NCBI GenBank assembly: GCA_011523195.1
Contig: WTHH01000245.1
Span: 1 to 5,505, forward strand
Direction of reading: 5' to 3'
Length of the DNA stretch: 5,505 nt
Source of the DNA: Verrucomicrobiales bacterium
GTDB lineage: Bacteria; Verrucomicrobiota; Verrucomicrobiia; Limisphaerales; UBA1096
The notes beneath the pieces are model-generated. The model saw nothing but the letters and a program-made list of their open reading frames with translations, had not been told where the DNA came from and did no database searches. Positions 1-5,505 of this stretch are shown piece by piece (within the stretch, counting starts at the first letter, position 1; every line of letters starts with the position of its first letter). Made by a program: the position numbers and the translations under genes.

Positions 1-2214
1 TATCAGGACCACGTCAGCCAAAGCGTGTACGTGAAGTTCCCGATCGTGGGCGAGATCAACATGCACCTGTTGATCTGGACCACCACGCCGTGGACGCTCC
101 CGGCCAATCTCGCGGTCGCGTACAACTCACAATTCGACTACCAGCTCATTCGCGTCGGGGAGGAGGCGCTGCTTGTCAGCGTGCCGCTGCTCGACACGGT
201 CGTCGAAAAATGCGGCTGGGCGGGGGACTTCGAGATTCTGCGCACGGTGCAGGGGGATCAACTGGAGGAGTTTGAGTACCACCACCCGTTCTGCAATCGC
301 ACCGGCAAGCTGTTCGCCGGGGACATGTTTGTGGACGACAGCGCCGGTACCGGTCTGGTGCACATCGCGCCCGGCCACGGTCAGGACGACTACAATCTCG
401 GACGCAACAACGGTCTGCCGATCTACTCGCCGGTGGACGACAGCGGCCGCCTCGCTCGAACGGCAGACCTGCCGGAGGAACAGCAGATTTCCGACGAACT
501 GGTTGGTAAACAAATCCTGCCGAAAAACGGTCGGAGCGAGGCCAACGAAGCCGTCATCGAGGTGCTGAAGGCCGGTGACAAGCTTGCCTTTGAGGAGCGT
601 TACGAGCACAGCTACCCGCACTGTTGGCGCAGCAAGTCGCCGGTAATTTTCCGTGCGATGGATCAGTGGTTCGTCAACATCGACCACGAAGGTTTTCGCG
701 ACAAGGCGCTCGCCGCGATCGACAGCGTCAACTGGGTTCCCGGCTGGGGCCGCAACCGCATTGAGGGTGCCGTGCAGTCGCGCCCCGACTGGTGCATCTC
801 CCGGCAGCGATCGTGGGGCGTGCCGATCCCGGCATTTTACGACGCACAGGGCGAGCCGATTCTCGACGCACGCATCGTGCGCAACACCGCTGATCTCGTG
901 CAGGAAAATGGCTCCAATGTCTGGTTTGAGCGCGAGCTGGCCGACCTGTGGGCTGCGGTCAAGCCGGACGACTGGGACGGCGCCGAGGCGGTTGGCAAAT
1001 CCACCGACACCCTTGACGTGTGGATCGACTCCGGTTCGTCCTCGCGTGCCGTACTGATGCAACGCAGCGAGCTGGGCCGTCCGGGTGCCGAGGCCGGCAC
1101 GCCCGACGCGTGGCAGGCCGACTATTACCTCGAGGGCAGCGACCAGCATCGCGGCTGGTTTCAATCGTCGCTGCTCCTGTCGCTCGCCGGCAACGGCGTT
1201 GCGCCGTACCGCAACGTTTTAACCCACGGCTTCATGGTCGATGCCGATCGCGAAAAGATTTCCAAAAGCAAACAGGACGGCGGCTATGCCAAGCCGCAAA
1301 CGGCCGAGGCGTACGTCGGCAACTACGGAGCGGACATCGTCCGGCTGTGGGTGGCGTCGCAGGATTTTCGAAACGACATTACCGTCAGCGAGGAACGCAT
1401 TAAGAAGGTCGCGGAGGCGTATCGTGGCATCCGCAATGCCCTCCGTTATCAACTCAGTAACCTGTACGACTTCGATCCCGTGCAGCACACCGTTGACGCC
1501 GACGATTTGACTGGGCTCGACCGCTGGATACTAGACGCCTTCGCCAAGCTCGATACCGACGTGCGTGCGGCGTTCGATGCGTGCGAGTTTCATGCCGCCT
1601 ACCAGCGGATCACCCAATTCGTTTCTGTGGAGCTGTCGGCTGTTTACCACGATACCGTGAAGGATCGGCTCTACACGTCGCCAGCCAATTCACCGCGTCG
1701 CCGGTCCACTCAGACTGCGCTTTATCGCCTCATTCAGTCATTTACCAAGATGCTTTCGCCGATGCTCGTCTTTACAGCCGACGAGGCGTGGGAGGCCATC
1801 CCGCATCTCGACAGTGGCAGTGTGCACTTGGCCGACTGGGAACCGTTTGAGTTCAGCATCAGTGCCGACGAGGCGGCCAACTGGCAAACCCTGTTTGCCA
1901 TCCGCGAACGCGCCCTGCCTGTACTGGAAGAGGCGCGGCAGGCCAAGCGCATCGGCAAGGGGCTCGAGGCGTGCGTGGCCCTTACTGGCACCGGCCTTGA
2001 GCTTGAGATTGGCCAAGCGCATCAGGAAGACTTGCGCGAACTTGTCAACGTATCGCAATTGACCCTGAGCGAAGGTGAGTCGGAGGAACTTCAGGTGGCT
2101 GTGGCCAATGCCGATGGCGAAAAATGTGAACGCTGCTGGCGCTGGGAACCCAGCGTTGGCTCTCACGACGAGCACGCCACCCTCTGCACCCGCTGCGTCG
2201 AGGCGGTGAGTTAA
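1..2214 (+). CDS. ileS: Isoleucyl-tRNA synthetase (class I), 5'-truncated by the window edge
   Basis: Cytoplasmic enzyme that charges tRNA-Ile with isoleucine and edits misactivated valine. The frame is open from base 1 (YQDHVSQSVYVKFP), so the GTG at 25 is internal. Codons are numbered from base 1. The CP1 editing domain shows WTTTPWTLPAN (from codon 26) and GTGLVHIAPGHGQDDY, with the conserved Asp-Asp at bases 385-390. The catalytic domain shows WCISRQRSWG (codons 264-273), DVWIDSGSS (from codon 339), YLEGSDQHRGWF (from codon 376) and the KMSKS-type signature KISKS (bases 1255-1269). A helical anticodon-binding region follows. The C-terminal zinc ribbon has paired cysteines at bases 2125, 2134, 2185 and 2194 (CERC...CTRC). 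Relative to the remembered E. coli Thr-rich peptide (about T241), some 215 N-terminal residues including the HIGH motif are missing, giving about 950 residues in total, normal for the bacterial family. No frameshift is seen. The next gene is convergent, so no downstream operon partner such as lspA follows directly. Confidence 0.97.
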   Translation, partial: YQDHVSQSVYVKFPIVGEINMHLLIWTTTPWTLPANLAVAYNSQFDYQLIRVGEEALLVSVPLLDTVVEKCGWAGDFEILRTVQGDQLEEFEYHHPFCNRTGKLFAGDMFVDDSAGTGLVHIAPGHGQDDYNLGRNNGLPIYSPVDDSGRLARTADLPEEQQISDELVGKQILPKNGRSEANEAVIEVLKAGDKLAFEERYEHSYPHCWRSKSPVIFRAMDQWFVNIDHEGFRDKALAAIDSVNWVPGWGRNRIEGAVQSRPDWCISRQRSWGVPIPAFYDAQGEPILDARIVRNTADLVQENGSNVWFERELADLWAAVKPDDWDGAEAVGKSTDTLDVWIDSGSSSRAVLMQRSELGRPGAEAGTPDAWQADYYLEGSDQHRGWFQSSLLLSLAGNGVAPYRNVLTHGFMVDADREKISKSKQDGGYAKPQTAEAYVGNYGADIVRLWVASQDFRNDITVSEERIKKVAEAYRGIRNALRYQLSNLYDFDPVQHTVDADDLTGLDRWILDAFAKLDTDVRAAFDACEFHAAYQRITQFVSVELSAVYHDTVKDRLYTSPANSPRRRSTQTALYRLIQSFTKMLSPMLVFTADEAWEAIPHLDSGSVHLADWEPFEFSISADEAANWQTLFAIRERALPVLEEARQAKRIGKGLEACVALTGTGLELEIGQAHQEDLRELVNVSQLTLSEGESEELQVAVANADGEKCERCWRWEPSVGSHDEHATLCTRCVEAVS
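1941..1953 (+). repeat. Recurrent word GGCCAAGCGC, copy in ileS (Q-A-K-R frame)
   Basis: Exact GGCCAAGCGC followed by ATC. The 13 bases recur exactly at 2011-2023. Here the first G is a third codon position, so the word reads (CA)G GCC AAG CGC, giving Gln-Ala-Lys-Arg. The flank lacks the TT that would complete the palindromic core. It is listed as a member of a dispersed nucleotide motif; function unknown. Confidence 0.6.
2009..2023 (+). repeat. Recurrent word TTGGCCAAGCGC, second copy in ileS (G-Q-A-H frame)
   Basis: Exact TTGGCCAAGCGC at 2009-2020, followed by ATC as in the copy 70 bases upstream. The frame differs: GGC CAA GCG CAT gives Gly-Gln-Ala-His. Two copies of a 13-mer in different frames of one gene cannot come from a duplicated peptide motif. 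Function unknown. Confidence 0.65.
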
Positions 2215-2239
2215 CGCTGCCCGCCTTGGCCAAGCGCAG
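2215..2239. other. 25-base spacer between convergent stop codons
   Basis: This is the only non-coding DNA in the window, lying between the ileS TAA (2212-2214) and the opposing TAA (complement of 2240-2242). It is GC-rich and is mostly filled by one copy of the recurrent TTGGCCAAGCGC word. There is no T-tract on either strand. A weak stem can be drawn from the TTAA at 2211-2214 with the TTAA at 2240-2243, plus CTGC (2217-2220) with GCAG (2236-2239), leaving a two-base bulge and a 15-base loop. It does not look like a standard intrinsic terminator, so how transcription of the two genes ends is not evident. Confidence 0.85.
2216..2237 (+). repeat. Spacer copy of the TTGGCCAAGCGC repeat with extended left arm
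   Basis: Core TTGGCCAAGCGC at 2226-2237, preceded by GCTGCCCGCC. The 22 bases match 3761-3781 completely apart from one extra C. It takes up nearly all of the intergenic spacer and is the one copy free of coding constraint. Confidence 0.65.
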
Positions 2240-5200
2240 TTAAAGAGTCTCCAGGTAGGCGATCAGGTTGCGGAGTTGGTGTTTTGTCAGGATTGATCCC
2301 ATCGGTGGCATCACCGAAGTTTTTGTCTCGGTGATTTTTTTGATCTCTCCCTTGGAAATCTCGATCGTTTTACCCTGTGCTGGAACCAGCAAGAGCGATT
2401 GGTCAGTTTGTTTTTCGACGCGCCCCACGAGTGATTTGCCGTTGGTGAGTTCCACAATCGTCACGCCAAAACCCGTTGCGATTTCCGAGTTAGGCGTGAT
2501 GAGCGAGCGCAGCAAGTATTCCTTATCGACCCGTTTGCCAATGCCGGTCAACACTGGCCCGGCCTGATTCCCCTGACCGCCGGCGTCGTGGCAGCGGACG
2601 CACTGGGCGGCCACGTGATTCTCGTAAACCTGCTTCCCCTTCGCAGCGTCTCCACCAACGAGAGTAGCCTGGTATTCGTTAATCGGATTTTCCGCCGATT
2701 GCCCGGCTTCGTATCGCTTGATTAACTGATTTAGATTTTTTGATTTTCGCGCCTTGGCGGCGGTGACCACGTCCAGCTCCAAAGCCTTGGGTAGCTCGCC
2801 ATCCAGCAGTGAAGCGAAAGTCCTGCCAAGGATTTTATGTCCCTCCTCGCTCACGTCCCTGCCAAGGCTGCCGATGAATGCCTGTTGCGCCGGTTCACTG
2901 AGCTTGTCCCAGTTGCCGGACAGTTTTTCCGCGAACTGTTCGGGTGCGGTTTCGGCGAGTTTTTGGACGGCGGCCACTTGGATTTGTGAGTGCCTGCTTC
3001 GTGTCAGGTCGACCAGCGGTTGGGTGATGTTCTCTTTTCCGGCGATGGACTGGACCGCCTGCAGCCGGGCCGCCAACTCCTGTGACTCGGATTTGGCGAT
3101 GATGAGAAGCGGCCCGGCCCCGAGGTTGAGTTGAAGTCGCTCACAAAGCCGGATCAACTCAGCGAGTACTTCGCCATTGGCTGCTTCGAAAAGTTCTTGG
3201 AGGTTTGCTTCAACCAAGCGCTTGGCCAAGCCGTCGTCTCGTTTGGAGAGCGTCCGAACGCGACCCTCAACCCGGTCGACAAATGGTCGACGATTCCAGT
3301 CTCGCAGACAAAGCAACGCCTCGGCGCGCATGGTGCTCGGCTTGGTTTTGTCCAGTGCATAGTCGATCAATCGTTGTGCGTTCTCCGGGCGACCGACGCG
3401 AAGGTTAGCGCTGAGAAGCCGTCGCGAGATTGCCTCTGATTCACGGTCACTGCCGGGCAGGAGATTCGCCACACTGGGCAATGCCTCGAGGATCGATTCG
3501 TCGTCGTGAATCGCGCTGACAGCCTCGCGAAACACCCACTCATTTTCATCGTTCAGAAATTTTTCAGCACCGGTATGCCTGAGCCTTCGCAGGGCGGCCA
3601 CCGCGGCCACGCGCACGGCGGCGGAGCCATGGCTGCTCGATGCGATCAACTGTTCCGGCTCCGCGCTGCCGGTCAGTCCCATGATGGCCGCGTGCCGGAT
3701 GTAGGCATCCTTGTCGTTGTTGCGCTCGAGGAGTGCAATCAGGTTGGAGGTCGATTCGGGGCTGCCCGCTTGGCCAAGCGCCATCGCCGCGTGAAACCTC
3801 ACCCGGGCGCTCTTGTCGTGAAGCAGGTCCATCAGCCTGGGCGCGGCTGAAGTCAGCACGCGTGTCCCGGCCAGCTTGGCTGCCTGGGCACGGATCTCGG
3901 CGTCGTTGTCTGCAAACGGAAGCCGCTTGGCTAAGCGCTTGTCTCGCTGCTGGTCGGCGTCAAGTTGGCCAAGGCCCCACATCGCGTGAACGCGCGCGAG
4001 CCGGTCGCCATTGGGATTGGTGGCCAAGCCAAGAAACTCGTCAAACCGGTCGCGCCTAGCCAACTCGAACTGCGCCTCGAGCCGAATCCGCTGATCCGCA
4101 TGGGCGAGCAGATAGACGAGGAACGAATTCGTGTGGTTGCCGAAATCGCTACGGAGCAGCTTGGCGACATGTTTGCGCTGTTCCGATTTTCGAATCGCTG
4201 GATCGTCGACCACCCAGATGCTGCCAAGTTCGTTGGGCTGCCATTTGCCGTCCCAGTTGGCGACGTACAGCGAGCCGTCCGGGCCGAAGTTGATCGCGCT
4301 GGCCATCATCCCGAACAGGAAAATGTGTTCGTCGACCATTTTGAAATACGCTCCCTTTGGCTCGGTCTTGAAGGCGGTCACCTTTTGCACGGGAAACTCG
4401 CACAGGAAAAACGCGCCCTTATAGCGGTCGTTCAATGCCGTGCCCGGGTTGTACTTGAAACCACCCGGGCCAACGGAAAATTCACTCATCGGCGGCGTGA
4501 TGTAGGCGGCCTGCCCGGGCCAGTGCGGAAGCCAAAGTTTTTCATCGATCCATGGACAATACTCCGGTGTCTGGGTGCGTCCTGGCCAGCCGCCTTTTTT
4601 GAATTGCCAGTTCAAACGCCAGCCGGAATCGCTCCCCTCAGTAATGTAGACGAACCGTTCGCGTTCCTCGCGGATGTCGCCGTCGTTGTCCACCGAGAAC
4701 AGGTTGCCGAACTCGTCGAAAGCTAGTTCCTGCACGTTGCGCAGCCCGGTGGCAAACACCTCGAGGTCGCTGCCGTCCCAGTTGCAGCGCAGCACGCCAC
4801 CGGTGTTCGGGTGATGCAGCAGCCGACCCTCGCGCGTACGAACCGAGAAGCCGTTGTCGCCGACCGAAAAGTACAGCTTCCCGTCCGGCCCGACCGTCAG
4901 CCCGTGCAGGTCGTGACCGTCAAACGCAGCATGCACGCCGAACCCGTGAAAAAACACCTCCCGTTTGTCGGCGTATCCGTCATCATTAATGTCGTTCAGT
5001 TTCCAGACATCCGGGTAAATCGTCGCGTACACGTTGCCCCGGTACGGGAGCACACCGGCCATCACGCCATTGATCTCCTGATTGAATCCCTCGGCAAACA
5101 CCTTGGCGACATCGGCTCTGCCGTCGTCGTCAGTATCCTGCAGCAGATGAATCCGTTCCTTGACCGCCATCAAGTCCCGCCAGTCGTGAGAGCCATCACC

Positions 5201-5505
5201 GTTCCGGTCTGCCAGCCACGACTTATTTTGTTCGCTGAGTTCCGGTGCCATTTTCGCGCGAAACATCCGTCGCAACTGCGGGATGGTCTCACTCGAAAGA
5301 TCGTCGATTACCCATTCCTTGTGACTACGAATGTCGATATCCACCGTGCCGCGGCGAGCGGTCTCCACCACGTACAACCGACCCTCGTAGTCGAAACTCA
5401 GTGCGACCGGATTGAGCAACATCGGCTGCCTTGCCCACTCCGTCAGGTGCAACGACTTGTCGTGCAGCTCAAACGGAATCTGAACCCGGGGATTCTGCCC
5501 AAGCG
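2240..5505 (-). CDS. PVC-type heme-binding protein: dehydrogenase-like beta-propeller, HEAT-like repeats, C-terminal cytochrome c; 5'-truncated
   Basis: The frame stays open to the window edge, adding 17 codons (LGQNPRVQIPFELHDKS) before the TTG at 5452, which reads as Leu in the domain; the true start and any signal peptide lie outside. Residues are numbered from that TTG; 1087 codons are visible. About 1-420 is a propeller of the 'membrane-bound dehydrogenase' type (NPVALSFDYEGRLYVVE, HDLHGLTVGPDGKLYFSVGDNG, GPDGSLYVANWDGKW), with Ca2+-loop-like motifs at 82-90, 106-114 and 154-162. About 425-880 is helical and HEAT-like, for example ARVRFHAAMALGQAG near 549-563. About 933-1070 is the PVC heme domain: CVRCH at 951-955 (bases 2588-2602), GPVLTGIG, then MPPMG (M1048 or M1051 as candidate sixth ligand) and a final LRNLIAYLETL helix. 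From family knowledge, such proteins are exported and thought to act in periplasmic oxidation and electron transfer; the substrate is unknown. No second CxxCH or transmembrane segment is seen. Confidence is high for architecture, low for reaction. Confidence 0.93.
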   Translation of the reverse strand, partial: LGQNPRVQIPFELHDKSLHLTEWARQPMLLNPVALSFDYEGRLYVVETARRGTVDIDIRSHKEWVIDDLSSETIPQLRRMFRAKMAPELSEQNKSWLADRNGDGSHDWRDLMAVKERIHLLQDTDDDGRADVAKVFAEGFNQEINGVMAGVLPYRGNVYATIYPDVWKLNDINDDGYADKREVFFHGFGVHAAFDGHDLHGLTVGPDGKLYFSVGDNGFSVRTREGRLLHHPNTGGVLRCNWDGSDLEVFATGLRNVQELAFDEFGNLFSVDNDGDIREERERFVYITEGSDSGWRLNWQFKKGGWPGRTQTPEYCPWIDEKLWLPHWPGQAAYITPPMSEFSVGPGGFKYNPGTALNDRYKGAFFLCEFPVQKVTAFKTEPKGAYFKMVDEHIFLFGMMASAINFGPDGSLYVANWDGKWQPNELGSIWVVDDPAIRKSEQRKHVAKLLRSDFGNHTNSFLVYLLAHADQRIRLEAQFELARRDRFDEFLGLATNPNGDRLARVHAMWGLGQLDADQQRDKRLAKRLPFADNDAEIRAQAAKLAGTRVLTSAAPRLMDLLHDKSARVRFHAAMALGQAGSPESTSNLIALLERNNDKDAYIRHAAIMGLTGSAEPEQLIASSSHGSAAVRVAAVAALRRLRHTGAEKFLNDENEWVFREAVSAIHDDESILEALPSVANLLPGSDRESEAISRRLLSANLRVGRPENAQRLIDYALDKTKPSTMRAEALLCLRDWNRRPFVDRVEGRVRTLSKRDDGLAKRLVEANLQELFEAANGEVLAELIRLCERLQLNLGAGPLLIIAKSESQELAARLQAVQSIAGKENITQPLVDLTRSRHSQIQVAAVQKLAETAPEQFAEKLSGNWDKLSEPAQQAFIGSLGRDVSEEGHKILGRTFASLLDGELPKALELDVVTAAKARKSKNLNQLIKRYEAGQSAENPINEYQATLVGGDAAKGKQVYENHVAAQCVRCHDAGGQGNQAGPVLTGIGKRVDKEYLLRSLITPNSEIATGFGVTIVELTNGKSLVGRVEKQTDQSLLLVPAQGKTIEISKGEIKKITETKTSVMPPMGSILTKHQLRNLIAYLETL
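3214..3231 (-). repeat. Overlapping palindromes containing GGCCAAGCGC on the minus strand
   Basis: Two perfect 12-base palindromes overlap: CCAAGCGCTTGG (3214-3225) and GCTTGGCCAAGC (3220-3231). The minus strand carries exact GGCCAAGCGC at 3227-3218. It encodes Leu-Ala-Lys-Arg-Leu in the HEAT-like region of the PVC-type protein, a different frame from the copy at 3770. Confidence 0.6.
3761..3781 (+). repeat. Genic copy of the extended TTGGCCAAGCGC repeat
   Basis: GCTGCCCGC followed by TTGGCCAAGCGC (3770-3781), the partner of the spacer copy at 2216-2237. On the coding (minus) strand it gives Ala-Leu-Gly-Gln-Ala-Gly-Ser in a HEAT repeat. Ala-Leu-Gly is common in HEAT repeats, so protein constraint may contribute here. 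The inner 16 bases (3766-3781) recur at 3923-3938 with one mismatch. Confidence 0.65.
3923..3938 (+). repeat. One-mismatch copy CCGCTTGGCTAAGCGC
   Basis: Matches 3766-3781 at 15 of 16 bases (T for C at 3932). On the minus strand it encodes Lys-Arg-Leu-Ala-Lys-Arg, a different frame from the 3766 copy. A further core-only copy, TTGGCCAA, lies at 3965-3972. Confidence 0.5.

Noticed and set aside
25..27. GTG at 25 as the start of ileS
   Set aside because: The frame is open from base 1 with IleRS-like residues, and the HIGH-containing N-terminal part must lie upstream.
127..1164. 345-codon open frame on the minus strand opposite ileS
   Set aside because: It lies wholly antisense to clear IleRS coding sequence, its translation has no recognisable domain, and long antisense frames are expected in GC-rich genes.
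2211..2243. Bidirectional intrinsic terminator between the genes
   Set aside because: The possible stem is only about eight pairs with a two-base bulge and a 15-base loop, and neither strand has a following T-run.
3214..3972. Protein repetition as the full explanation of the TTGGCCAAGCGC word
   Set aside because: Ala-Leu-Gly in HEAT repeats could account for the 3770 copy, but the other copies use different frames, occur in ileS, and one is non-coding.
3965..4726. 253-codon open frame on the plus strand opposite the PVC-type gene
   Set aside because: It is fully antisense to the well-supported propeller and HEAT coding region, with no recognisable motif; a shadow frame.
5450..5452. TTG at 5452 as the start codon of the minus-strand gene
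   Set aside because: The frame continues 17 codons to the window edge with family-like sequence (FELHDKSLHLTEWARQP), and a signal peptide is expected upstream.
3801..5491. Several CCCGGG hexamers in the minus-strand gene
   Set aside because: Some fall on Pro-Gly or Gly-Gly codons of propeller turns, and a palindromic GC-rich hexamer is not surprising at this composition.
1..5505. Mobile element, CRISPR array, tRNA or rRNA gene, or defence system
   Set aside because: Two intact overlapping-free coding sequences occupy all but 25 bases, and no transposase, regular spaced repeat array or structured RNA signature is visible.

Overview
This 5.5 kb window looks like chromosomal DNA from the PVC superphylum, most likely Verrucomicrobiota or Planctomycetota. 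The base composition is moderately GC-rich, judged by eye only. The lineage call rests mainly on the right-hand gene, a propeller-HEAT-cytochrome protein whose architecture is characteristic of those phyla and heavily amplified in them. The isoleucyl-tRNA synthetase on the left, with a KISKS signature in an extended loop, is compatible with this from memory, but I could not align it.

Layout: two long genes converge tail to tail and fill almost the whole window, and each is cut at its 5' end by a window edge. Bases 1-2214 (+) are the 3' three-quarters of ileS, from the editing domain through the catalytic signatures and anticodon-binding domain to a C-terminal four-cysteine zinc ribbon. Bases 2240-5505 (-) are nearly all of a PVC-type heme-binding protein: a dehydrogenase-like beta-propeller with Ca2+-loop motifs, then a long HEAT-like helical region, then a monoheme cytochrome c module (CVRCH) at the C-terminus. 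Only 25 bases (2215-2239) separate the two stop codons. There is no RNA gene, CRISPR array, insertion sequence or promoter that I can support, and both gene starts lie outside the window.

How they relate: ileS is a cytoplasmic housekeeping gene. The other protein is probably exported and takes part in oxidation or electron transfer outside the cytoplasm. Convergent orientation means they are not an operon, and I see no functional link.

The most unusual signal is at the nucleotide level. The word GGCCAAGCGC occurs five times and its palindromic core TTGGCCAA five times. They fall on both strands, in several reading frames, in both genes and in the tiny spacer. The spacer copy shares a 21-22 base stretch, differing by one inserted base, with a segment inside the neighbouring gene. 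This looks like a genome-level over-represented word or a small dispersed palindromic repeat rather than a protein-driven coincidence. It is the best candidate here for something undescribed.
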